NCBI GenBank assembly: GCA_035764505.1
Contig: DASTZC010000080.1
Coordinates: 1-37,826, forward strand
DNA length: 37,826 nt
Direction: 5' to 3'
From: Candidatus Polarisedimenticolia bacterium
Lineage (GTDB): Bacteria > Acidobacteriota > Polarisedimenticolia > Gp22-AA2 > AA152
Below the pieces are notes generated by a model, which ran no database searches, was not told the origin of the DNA, and saw nothing but the letters and a program-made list of their open reading frames with translations. This document shows, one piece after another, positions 1-7,084 of the stretch; the first letter of the stretch is position 1; every line of letters starts with the position of its first letter. The translations under genes and the position numbers were made by a program.

Positions 1-681
1 GCGGATCGCCTCCAGGTCCACGACAGCCGGCAGATCCTCCACGTAAGGGGGGATGAAATCCTCGAGGTGCGTCGTCGAGGAGCGCAGTGCCGCCTCATAC
101 GCCATGCGTCGCACGCCGCGGTTCCCGGATTTCAGGAGGGAGTTGGCGCGCTCCTGGATCCACTGGGTCTCCTCGCTACCCGCGGGGCCGCCGTTCGGCG
201 GGTTGTACTTGATGCCGCCGTCTTCCGGCGGGTTGTGCGAAGGGGTGATGATGATGCCGTCGGCGAGGCCCGGCTCCCTGCCGCGGTTGCGAGTCAGGAT
301 GGCATGCGAGATGACCGGTGTCGGGGTTGCGCCGTCGTCGGCCTGAAGGATCGTCTCCACGCCGTTGGCCGCCAGGACCTCCAGGACCGTGCGCTGCGCC
401 GGGGCCGACAGGGCGTGCGTGTCCTTACCCAGCAGGAGCGGCCCGTCGGTGCCGCGGCTGCGCCTGAAATCGCAGATTGCCTGGGAGATCGCCAGAATGT
501 GGCCTTCGTTGAATGTGCCGCGCAGCGCCGAGCCCCGGTGCCCGCTCGTCCCGAACGAGACGCGCTGGGCGGGATCGTCGAAGTCGGGGCGACGCTCGTA
601 ATACTCCCGCTCCAGGCGCGAAGGGTCGATCAGCATCTCGGGGGGAGCGGGCTTGCCGGCCAAAGGTGAGAGAGGACTCAT
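1..681 (-). CDS. pgm: Phosphoglucomutase, alpha-D-glucose phosphate-specific (N-terminal part)
   Basis: Interconverts glucose-1-phosphate and glucose-6-phosphate in the cytoplasm. The reading frame starts at the ATG at 681 and stays open for exactly 227 codons to the window edge, so about 40% of a usual 545-residue protein is visible. It shows the family signatures FGTSGHRGS near residue 40, GKDTHALS, and ITPSHNPPEDGG, which contains the serine that is phosphorylated in catalysis, followed by IKYNPPNGGPA. The match to the E. coli Pgm type runs almost without gaps. It is divergent from the small exported protein genes starting at 1200. The ribosome binding site is weak. Its product feeds NDP-glucose synthesis, which links it to the trehalose operon at 4357-8532. 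The identification is firm; the 3' end lies outside the window. Confidence 0.95.
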   Translation of the reverse strand, partial: MSPLSPLAGKPAPPEMLIDPSRLEREYYERRPDFDDPAQRVSFGTSGHRGSALRGTFNEGHILAISQAICDFRRSRGTDGPLLLGKDTHALSAPAQRTVLEVLAANGVETILQADDGATPTPVISHAILTRNRGREPGLADGIIITPSHNPPEDGGIKYNPPNGGPAGSEETQWIQERANSLLKSGNRGVRRMAYEAALRSSTTHLEDFIPPYVEDLPAVVDLEAIR

Positions 682-1199
682 GCGCGCCGATCGCTTTCGC
701 CGGAAAGGGCCCGGGACGACGGCCCTGGACATGACACTCGAACTGGGCGCTCGATTCTGCTCCAGATAGGGTCGGGATCACAAGCCGCCGCTTCCGCAAT
801 GGCGATGCGCCGCTTTCCGCCTATCCTCCTGCATTGACAAGCCCATGAAGGGGTGATAGCTTGCGCGCCGCCGCTGAGATAATTGATTGGATTGGCTCTG
901 TTTCGAGCTCCTCACCTCCAGAGCCGGCCGCCGAACCCCCGAGGTCCAGCCGATGCTTCCCCCTGCCGCGACCGTGCCTCGCCGCATCGCCACGCAGCAG
1001 GGGTCTTCCTTCACACTCCTTGCCCTGAGGCCCTCCTGCCGTTACCGTTGCAGTGACCGCGAACAGGTGGAAGGCGCCTGTGGCGGGGCGTCGGCCGGCC
1101 CGGCGCCGTTGACCCGGTCCTTCGGCTTCGACGGAGCGCTCCCTGCCTGCGAGTCGGACAGGTCTGATTCCGAGCGCGCTCGGAGAAAAGGAGTTCCTC
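682..1199. other. 518-base divergent intergenic region
   Basis: No convincing gene lies between pgm and the exported protein at 1200. Open frames here on both strands have the Arg/Gly/Ala-rich composition of shadow frames and no ribosome binding site. It probably holds promoters for both flanking genes. A sigma70-like candidate is listed at 834-862. Confidence 0.5.
834..862 (+). promoter_or_regulatory. Candidate sigma70-type promoter
   Basis: A perfect -35 hexamer TTGACA (834-839) is followed after 17 bases by TAGCTT (857-862), which matches TATAAT at only three positions. It points toward the gene at 1200 but would give a leader of more than 320 bases, so its target is uncertain. Confidence 0.3.
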
Positions 1200-1709
1200 A
1201 TGAGCAGAATCATCAAGACGGCTCTGACGCTGGGACTGTTTCTGGCGGCCCTTGGTCTGACCTTCGGAGACGACGCCAAGAAGCCGATCGGAATGAACGA
1301 GAAGGTCGAGATGAAGGCGAGCGTCGTTGCCGTCGACAAGACGAACCGTATCTTGACCCTGAAGGGGGAGAAGAGCGCCGCCATGACCTACTACATCGAC
1401 GAGTCGGTCGGCGATCGCTTCGACAAGGTCAAGGTGGGAGACAAGATCACCGTGAAGTACTACGATTCGGTGGCGTTCGAGCTCAAGAAGCCGGACGAGG
1501 CTGGCGTCGCGGTTCCGGGCGCCAAGCCGGCGACGGCCCCCGTCACGGTCATGGCCATCGATCAGGACACTCCTTCGATCACGGTGAAGGCGGCCGACGG
1601 CACGGTGATCACGCGCCGTGTCCGGAACAAGAACAATCTTCAGAACGTCCAGGTCGGCGACACGATCATCATCGTCAAGACCGAGCCGCTCGTGGTGGAC
1701 CTCACCTAG
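1200..1709 (+). CDS. Exported protein with two repeated beta-rich halves (paralogue of the next gene)
   Basis: Protein of 169 residues of unknown function. Residues 1-23 form a signal peptide (MSRIIKTALTLGLFLAALGL then TFGDD), so it should be periplasmic or surface-located. The mature part contains two related units of about 60 residues. The first reads MKASVVAVDKTNRILTLKG and ends VKVGDKITVKYY; the second reads VTVMAIDQDTPSITVKAADG and ends VQVGDTIIIVKT. Each is therefore a strand-rich unit closing on a V-G-D turn, resembling small OB-like barrels. No catalytic motif is visible. A good AGGAG site sits about 10 bases before the ATG. The next gene is a clear tandem paralogue sharing signal peptide, mature repeats and leader. 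Function is not inferred. Confidence 0.85.
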   Translation: MSRIIKTALTLGLFLAALGLTFGDDAKKPIGMNEKVEMKASVVAVDKTNRILTLKGEKSAAMTYYIDESVGDRFDKVKVGDKITVKYYDSVAFELKKPDEAGVAVPGAKPATAPVTVMAIDQDTPSITVKAADGTVITRRVRNKNNLQNVQVGDTIIIVKTEPLVVDLT

Positions 1710-1734
1710 CGGAAGGGCGGGATTCGTGAACAGC

Positions 1735-1769
1735 GGGCCCGGCCTTCGGACGATCCGCAGGCCGGGCCC
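1735..1769 (+). terminator. Strong GC hairpin between the tandem paralogues
   Basis: A perfect 11-bp stem (GGGCCCGGCCT at 1735-1745, complement at 1759-1769) encloses a second 4-bp stem CGGA/TCCG around a CGA loop. One mismatch separates the two stems. Only two T's follow, so it is either a weak intrinsic terminator or an mRNA-end stabiliser. Confidence 0.7.
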
Positions 1770-1870
1770 TTCATGAAGCGCAGCACCGACGCCGCCTCCC
1801 CCCGGGCCGGCAACGGCGCATGGACCCACTCACCTCACGTTTCCGGGCGCGGCCCGGAGAAAGGAGCTCC

Positions 1871-2443
1871 ATGAGCAGGATGTTGAAGACGGCGCTGGTG
1901 CTGGGGTTGTTCCTGGCGGCGCTGAGCGTGACGCTCGCGGGCGACGACAAGAAGCCCGCCAAGCCGATCACCCTCAGCGACAAGGTGACGATCAAGGCGA
2001 CGGTCGAGTCGATCGACAAGACGAACCGGCTCGTAACCCTGAAGGGACCCAAGGGAAACGAGGTGACTTTCTATGTCGATGAGTCGGTCCAGCGCTTCGA
2101 CAACATGAAGGTCGGCGACAAGGTCACCGCGAAGTATTACGAAGAGGTGGCCTTCGAGCTGAAGAAGCCGGGCGAGGTCGTCCCCGCCGAGTCGCAGGCC
2201 GGCGTCACCGGCAGCATTCCGGGCGCCAAGCCGGGCGGCGTTGCCGGCACCCAGGACACGATGACCGTCACCGTGGTGTCCGTCGAGCCCGACACCCCGG
2301 CAATTACCGTGAAGACGACCGATGGCCGGATCATCAATCGCCGCGTGGCGAAGAAGAGCTATCTCAAGGACGTGGCGCCGGGCGACACCATCGTGATCAC
2401 CAAGACCCAGGCGCTGGCGATCGACGTCGCGGAAGACAAGTAA
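1871..2443 (+). CDS. Exported protein with two repeated beta-rich halves (second tandem copy)
   Basis: Protein of 190 residues, paralogue of the gene at 1200. The signal peptide (MSRMLKTALVLGLFLAALSV) differs from the first copy at a few positions. The first half, KATVESIDKTNRLVTLKGP to MKVGDKVTAKYYEEVAFELK, aligns directly with its neighbour. The second half, MTVTVVSVEPDTPAITVKTT to VAPGDTIVITKT, follows after a longer Gly/Pro/Ala-rich linker. A start at 1820 is possible but would put 17 residues before the signal peptide. The GAAAGGAG site at about 1859-1866, matching that of the first copy, decides for 1871. Unknown function; envelope location is inferred. Confidence 0.85.
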   Translation: MSRMLKTALVLGLFLAALSVTLAGDDKKPAKPITLSDKVTIKATVESIDKTNRLVTLKGPKGNEVTFYVDESVQRFDNMKVGDKVTAKYYEEVAFELKKPGEVVPAESQAGVTGSIPGAKPGGVAGTQDTMTVTVVSVEPDTPAITVKTTDGRIINRRVAKKSYLKDVAPGDTIVITKTQALAIDVAEDK

Positions 2444-2467
2444 GTAAGGAAGGATTCATCGTCGGCG

Positions 2468-2500
2468 GCCGGAGCTGCGGCGGCATCCCGCGGCTCCGGC
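2468..2500 (+). terminator. Strong GC hairpin after the second paralogue
   Basis: A 13-bp stem, GCCGGAGCTGCGG (2468-2480) against CCGCGGCTCCGGC (2488-2500), has one G-T wobble and a 7-base loop. It lies 25 bases after the stop codon. There is no T-run, so it may be a Rho-assisted terminator or an RNA-stabilising hairpin. Confidence 0.6.
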
Positions 2501-2692
2501 GCGCAGACTCGCCCGCAATATCCTCAACGTCCAGCCCGTCGTTCCCTTCTCCCGTCGACAAGGAGTGATCCCGGGATGCGACTTGCCGCAATCGACGGAC
2601 AAGAGGATCCTTTGGACACATCGCCCGAGTTCCGGCACGACCAGCCAAGGCCCTGCGCCGACGGATCGGGCTTCTCATCGAGGAGGATTGCC

Positions 2693-3112
2693 ATGTTGCG
2701 GAAGGCGTGGGTCGGGGTGGGGCTCTTCATGCTGCTCGGAGCGGCGCCGGCGCTGTGCGACAACCTCGCCGGAGCCGATCGCATGCTGTGCTCGGCTTCG
2801 ACCGTCATCAAGTGCGGGGAAACCGGGGATTGCGTCATCGGGTCTCCCATGGAGCTGAACATCCCGCAATTCATCGAAATCGATCTCAAGGGGAAGCGGC
2901 TGAGCACCACGCGAGCGAGCGGCGAGAACCGCAGCACCCCAATCGTCTCGATGACGCGCGAGGACGGCAACCTCGTCATGCAGGGATACGAGAAAGGAAG
3001 GGCCTTCAGCTTCGTGGTTTCCGAGGCGACGGGCCTGCTATCGGTCGCCGTGGCCCGGGAAGGGATCAGCGTCACCGTCTTCGGCGCCTGCACCCCGACC
3101 TCCACGCGCTGA
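2693..3112 (+). CDS. Small exported protein of unknown function
   Basis: Protein of 139 residues. The start is chosen at 2693 because an AGGAGGATTG site (2681-2690) lies directly upstream and because this start gives a clean signal peptide (MLRKAWVGVGLFMLLGAAPALC). An in-frame ATG at 2576 would add 39 residues of non-signal sequence. The mature part has three Cys near its N terminus (MLCSASTVIKCGETGDC) and one near its C terminus (FGACTP), so disulphides are possible. The centre is beta-like (FIEIDLKGKRLSTT, NLVMQGYEKGRAFSFVVSEA). I do not recognise a family. It sits 35 bases before the glycine-zipper gene and may be co-transcribed with it. Confidence 0.75.
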   Translation: MLRKAWVGVGLFMLLGAAPALCDNLAGADRMLCSASTVIKCGETGDCVIGSPMELNIPQFIEIDLKGKRLSTTRASGENRSTPIVSMTREDGNLVMQGYEKGRAFSFVVSEATGLLSVAVAREGISVTVFGACTPTSTR

Positions 3113-3147
3113 GTCATCCTGAAATGAAATCAACGGAGAAGCATCCC

Positions 3148-3717
3148 ATGAAGAGACAGATCGTCGCCGCACTCGTCCTGATCTCCGCCTCCGTGGCGCC
3201 GCTCGCTTTCGCCCAGAGCCAGCCCGCGCCGCCGTCGGGCCAGAAAACCCTGGCCGCCACGCTGAACGTCTACGCCTTCCCCAACAAGGGGCAGACTCCC
3301 AGCCAGCAGTCCGAGGACGAATCGGCCTGCTACCAGTACGCCGTCACCAACACAGGCACCGACCCGTTCCAGCTGCAAAAGCAGGCCCAGCAGCAACAGC
3401 AGCAATCCGCCGAGGCGCAGAAGCAGGCGCAGCAGGCGGGCAAAGGCGCCGGAGCGGCGGGAGCGGTCAAGGGCGCGGCTGCCGGAGCACTGATCGGCGA
3501 GATCGCCAGCGACGACGCCGGCGAGGGAGCCGCCTACGGCGCGGCGGCAGGCGTGGTCGCCGGCCGGCGCAAGGCGAAGAAGGGTCAGAAGCAGGCGACC
3601 GAGCAGGCCAAGGCCCAGGGAGAGCAGGCGCAGGCCGCCACCGCCGAGCAGATGGACAATTTCAAGAAGGCCTTCAGCGTCTGCCTGGAAGCCAAGAACT
3701 ACATGGTGAAGTACTAG
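3148..3717 (+). CDS. Exported glycine-zipper protein
   Basis: Protein of 189 residues. The signal peptide is MKRQIVAALVLISASVAPLAFA. After a short domain with YAFPNKGQ and SACYQYAV comes a Gln-rich stretch (KQAQQQQQQSAEAQKQAQQA, about residues 80-99). Then follows a glycine-zipper pair (GAAGAVKGAAAGALIGEIA and GEGAAYGAAAGVVAGRRK) of the kind found in Gly-zipper outer-membrane proteins. A second Gln/Ala-rich, probably coiled-coil stretch and the ending FSVCLEAKNYMVKY complete it. Glycine zippers pack helices in membranes, so an envelope location is likely; the precise role is unknown. The start at 3148 has GGAGAA seven bases upstream; an ATG at 3124 is possible but less well placed. Confidence 0.85.
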   Translation: MKRQIVAALVLISASVAPLAFAQSQPAPPSGQKTLAATLNVYAFPNKGQTPSQQSEDESACYQYAVTNTGTDPFQLQKQAQQQQQQSAEAQKQAQQAGKGAGAAGAVKGAAAGALIGEIASDDAGEGAAYGAAAGVVAGRRKAKKGQKQATEQAKAQGEQAQAATAEQMDNFKKAFSVCLEAKNYMVKY

Positions 3718-3736
3718 AGGAATTGACGGTCTCGGC

Positions 3737-4215
3737 ATGAGCTCCTTCGCTCCGGGGTTGCTGATCCCGGCGGCGGGCTTCCTCGCGGCGATCTTCGGCC
3801 TGCTGGAGGTGGGACGCTGCCTGGGGCTGCGGCGCATCTCGCGCGGCGAGTCGAAGTGGATTGGCGCGGTGGAAGGAGCGGTCTACGGGCTGCTCGGCCT
3901 GTTGCTGGCCTTCAGCTTCTCATTGCCGCCGAGCGATTCGAAGTCCGGCGGCACCTGATCGTGGGGGAAGCCAACACCATCGGCACGGCCTACTGAGGCT
4001 GGGTCTATACTGGCGCTGGCCAGCGCGCTGCTGGTCGGCTTCAGCATGGCCGGGAGCGGCCGCAGCTGGACCATACGCTGACTTTCGCGATCTTCATGAC
4101 CTCGACCCTCTACGTCCTCGCCGACCTCGAATTCCCCCGCCGCGGCTTCATCCGCGTCGATGCCTTCGACCAGGCCCTGGTGGATCTCCGCCGCAGCATC
4201 AACCCCGCCCGCTGA
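3737..4215 (+). pseudogene. Degraded membrane protein (DUF4239/bestrophin-like type)
   Basis: An intact start (MSSFAPGLLIPAAGFLAAIF) encodes two membrane segments and runs to an early stop at 3958. From about 3925 the family-like sequence continues in the next frame (AAERFEVRRHLIVGEANTIG then TAY) and hits TGA at about 3996. A further membrane segment (SILALASALLVGFSMAGSGR) and then, in yet another frame, LYVLADLEFPRRGFIRVDAF and DQALVDLRRS ending at TGA 4215 complete the family's C terminus. Pieces in three frames, and a total of about 160 codons against roughly 250 usually seen for this family, show at least two frameshifts and an internal deletion. Either the gene is decaying or the assembly has errors; two independent breaks plus a deletion favour decay. 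The family name is from memory. Confidence 0.75.
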
Positions 4216-4356
4216 ATCCGTCTTCAGTATTTTTTCTGAGGGATTCGGTTTCCCGAGAAGGCTGGTCTATCATGAGTTACCCGGTCAGAAGGTATGTCTG
4301 TCTGATTCACGTCACGGTTGGCCTCTTCAGCAGTATTCCGCCCTCGCGGGGAGGAC

Positions 4357-5028
4357 ATGACGAAGCGACCGGCCCCCTTCCGTTTCAAAGATTGCGCCCT
4401 CACGATTCTGTCGCTGGGACGCAGCGCCCATAATCTGCGGGAGCTGCGCGACTGGATCGCCGAGGTCCCGGCGCAGAGCATCGCGCACCACTGCTACGAG
4501 AGCCTGCTGCGGCCCGCCTTCGACGATCCCGAGTACCGCAACGATTTCGCGCTGTGGGCCCGCCGCCATCTGCACGACAACGTCCTGGCCGAGAGGCTGG
4601 GAGGGATCGATCTTCCGGGAACGGGCGACACCGAGCTGGTGCGGCAGCAGATTCTCGACATCATCGAGGACCGGCTGGCCGAGATCCCCTACGTCCCCTC
4701 GGTCCAGCCGGGGCACGAGTTCTTCTTCCTGCGCTCGCAGCGCGTAACGCTGGAGACCGGCATCGAGGCCGCCACGCCCGAAGAGCTGGCGGCGCGCGCT
4801 CCGCACCTTCCCTCGGGCAGCATCTTCGTCCACTTCGTCGACGCGCGCCTGCGCCCGCCGCTGCTGCAGGACGATTTCTCCGTCTGGCTGGAAGGGTGGG
4901 GCCCCGATTACGACATCTACCGCGAGCGTCTCGCGGGGATCGACTTCCACCTCTGGTCGCTCATGGAGCTGCGCCTGCGGCTCGGCCGGGCGCTGAAGGA
5001 TCTCACCGAGAAGGAGAAGCCGCGATGA
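4357..5028 (+). CDS. DUF5752-like protein, first gene of the trehalose operon
   Basis: Cytoplasmic protein of 223 residues without signal peptide or membrane segment. It begins MTKRPAPFRFKDCALTILSL and is rich in conserved-looking aromatic and acidic positions (HHCYESLLRPAFDDPEYRND, FFFLRSQRVTLETGIEAATP, GSIFVHFVDARLRPPLLQDD, FSVWLEGWGPDYDIY). I recall this kind of protein as DUF5752, commonly encoded beside TreT-like glycosyltransferases; that is recollection, not a search. Its stop overlaps the treT start (ATGA at 5025-5028), so translation is probably coupled and a partner or regulatory role in trehalose synthesis is a fair inference. The start at 4357 has GGGGAGG just upstream; a TTG at 4318 is an alternative. 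Confidence 0.8.
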   Translation: MTKRPAPFRFKDCALTILSLGRSAHNLRELRDWIAEVPAQSIAHHCYESLLRPAFDDPEYRNDFALWARRHLHDNVLAERLGGIDLPGTGDTELVRQQILDIIEDRLAEIPYVPSVQPGHEFFFLRSQRVTLETGIEAATPEELAARAPHLPSGSIFVHFVDARLRPPLLQDDFSVWLEGWGPDYDIYRERLAGIDFHLWSLMELRLRLGRALKDLTEKEKPR

Positions 5029-6263
5029 TGCCGCCTCTGGAAGCCTATGGCGAAGCGGCGGGCGCCGAGGTCATCCATCATCTGCGCCAGGTGGCCCGCC
5101 CCCTCAAGGGGGCCCGGGTGGTGCACGTGAACTCCACCGCGACCGGCGGCGGGGTGGCCGAGATCCTGAGCCGCCTGGTCCCCCTGAAGCGCGAGCTGGG
5201 GATCGACGCCTCCTGGGAGATCGTCGAAGGCAATCCGGAGTTCTTCTCGGTCACCAAGCGCTTCCACAACGGGCTGCAGGGCGCTCCGGTGGAGATCAAC
5301 TCGAAGCTCCTGGACGCCTATCTCGAGGTCAATCGCCGCAACGCCGAGAGGCTCGCCCCCAAGCTGAAAGAGGCCGATTTCGTGCTCATCCACGATCCGC
5401 AGCCCGCGGCCTTCATCCGCTTCTTCGAGGGGCGCAAGGGGAAGTGGATCTGGCGCTGCCACATCGACGTGAGCCGGCCCGACCGGGCCATCTGGAAATA
5501 CCTGCGCGAGTTCGTGCGGCTTTACGACGCCAGCGTCTTCTCGCTGGCCGCCTTCGCGCAGCCGCTGGGGCACCCGCAATACCTGATCCATCCCAGCATC
5601 GATCCGCTCAGCGAGAAGAACATGCCGCTGGAGCCGGCCGAGGTGGCCCTCACCGCGCAGAAGTTCAAGGTCGATCCCGAGCGGCCGATGGTCCTGCAGG
5701 TCTCGCGCTTCGACCGCTTCAAGGACCCGGTGGGCGTGGTACGCGCCTACCGGCTGACGCGCAAGCATGTCCCCATCCAGCTCGTCATGGCGGGAGGCAC
5801 CGCCGACGACGATCCGGAAGGGGAGGCGGTCCTGGCTGCGGTGCGCGAGGAGGCGGGCGGCGATCCCGACATCCACCTCCTGCTGCTCCCCTCCGACGCG
5901 CACCGCACCATCAACGCCCTGCAGCGCCGCGCCGACATCGTGCTGCAGAAATCAATCAAGGAAGGCTTCGGTCTCACGGTGACCGAGGCGCTATGGAAGG
6001 AGCGCCCGGTGATCGGCGGGGAGACCGGCGGCATCGTGCTGCAGGTGGTCAACGGCCACACCGGCTTCCTGGTGAACACGCCGGAAGGGGCGGCATTCCG
6101 CATCCGCTACCTGTTGAGCCGCCCGCGGCTGCGCGCCTCGATGGGGCTGAAGGGGCGGCGCTTCGTGCGCGAGAACTTCCTGCTCACCCGCCACCTGCGG
6201 GAATACCTGACGATGATGCTGGCCCTGCGAGCTGGCGCCCGCGATCAGATTGAGATCCAATGA
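5025..6263 (+). CDS. treT: Trehalose synthase, TreT-type GT4 glycosyltransferase
   Basis: Protein of 412 residues with GT-B fold. Family members join NDP-glucose and glucose to make trehalose in one reversible step. Seen here: the N-terminal VVHVNSTATGGGVAEIL loop, FVLIHDPQPAAFI, WIWRCHIDVSRPD, HPSIDPLSEKN, the C-terminal domain opening VLQVSRFDRFKDPVGVV, and the EX7E signature KEGFGLTVTEA with Glu313 and Glu321. Length is normal for TreT. AAGGAG lies about ten bases upstream. The gene overlaps the DUF5752-like gene by four bases at its start and otsB by four bases at its end. A plain GT4 enzyme of other specificity is the alternative, but the HIDVSRPD and SIDPLSEKN motifs and the otsBA neighbours favour TreT. 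Confidence 0.88.
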   Translation: MMPPLEAYGEAAGAEVIHHLRQVARPLKGARVVHVNSTATGGGVAEILSRLVPLKRELGIDASWEIVEGNPEFFSVTKRFHNGLQGAPVEINSKLLDAYLEVNRRNAERLAPKLKEADFVLIHDPQPAAFIRFFEGRKGKWIWRCHIDVSRPDRAIWKYLREFVRLYDASVFSLAAFAQPLGHPQYLIHPSIDPLSEKNMPLEPAEVALTAQKFKVDPERPMVLQVSRFDRFKDPVGVVRAYRLTRKHVPIQLVMAGGTADDDPEGEAVLAAVREEAGGDPDIHLLLLPSDAHRTINALQRRADIVLQKSIKEGFGLTVTEALWKERPVIGGETGGIVLQVVNGHTGFLVNTPEGAAFRIRYLLSRPRLRASMGLKGRRFVRENFLLTRHLREYLTMMLALRAGARDQIEIQ

Positions 6264-7084
6264 CGACGCCGGCGTCGCGCCCCACCTTCCTCCAGCTGCC
6301 TCCCGATTTCTGGGAGCGCGTCGTCTCGGCGGATTACCGGCTGCTGCTGCTCGACTACGACGGTACCCTCGCTCCTTTCCGTGTGGAGCGCGCATCCGCC
6401 GTCCCCATGCCCGGGATCGTGGAGCTCCTGAAGGAGCTTTCCTCGGCATCGCGCTGCCAGGTCGGGATTCTCTCGGGCAGGCCGATCGAGCAGCTCACCG
6501 GATTCCTCGGGGAGCTGCCGGTCCATCTGGTCGGGGAGAGCGGCTGGGAAACCCGCTACCGGGAAAGCACGACGATCCATCATCCCCTTCCTCCCGACAG
6601 CGAGGCGATGCTGCGTGAGGCCTTCACGGCGGCGGAATCCACTGGATTGTCGCGTTACCTGGAGCGCAAGCGCACCTCCCTGGTCCTGCACACGCGCGGG
6701 TTGGATGCTTCCAGGGCGCACGCGCTGGAGGCGTCGTGGCGGGAGCTGTGGAGCACACTGCCCGCCGCGCGATCCTTCTTGAGCTTCGCGCCGGTCAACG
6801 GGGGGCAGGAGGCGCGCGCCGCGGGTCGCGACAAGGGGACGGCCGTCCGTGAGATTCTGGCACTGTGCCCCACCGGGACCCTGGCCGTTCACGTGGGAGA
6901 CGACTGGACCGACGAGGACGCCTTCCGCGAGCTGTTCGGGAGCGGCTTCGGCGTGCGCGTCGGCTCCGCCGATCGTCCCTCCATGGCCACCGGCCGGATC
7001 CTCTCCTGCGAAGCGATCAGCGGCTTCCTCAGAATGTGGCGGCAGGCGATCGCCACGGATCCTCCCGTGGGAATCCGCTCATGA
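6260..7084 (+). CDS. otsB: Trehalose-6-phosphate phosphatase
   Basis: HAD-superfamily phosphatase of 274 residues that removes phosphate from trehalose-6-phosphate. All four HAD motifs are present: LDYDGTLAP with nucleophile Asp32 and Asp34, GILSGRP, the lysine in GRDKGTAV, and VGDDWTDEDAF. The order otsB before otsA, with ATGA overlaps to treT (6260-6263) and otsA (7081-7084), means all four proteins can be made from one message with coupled translation. No signal peptide; cytoplasmic. Confidence 0.93.
   Translation: MTTPASRPTFLQLPPDFWERVVSADYRLLLLDYDGTLAPFRVERASAVPMPGIVELLKELSSASRCQVGILSGRPIEQLTGFLGELPVHLVGESGWETRYRESTTIHHPLPPDSEAMLREAFTAAESTGLSRYLERKRTSLVLHTRGLDASRAHALEASWRELWSTLPAARSFLSFAPVNGGQEARAAGRDKGTAVREILALCPTGTLAVHVGDDWTDEDAFRELFGSGFGVRVGSADRPSMATGRILSCEAISGFLRMWRQAIATDPPVGIRS

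Noticed and set aside
887-1729. Open frame of 280 codons overlapping the first exported protein gene
   Set aside because: Arg/Gly/His-rich frame-shifted shadow; the gene at 1200 has a signal peptide, SD and a paralogue.
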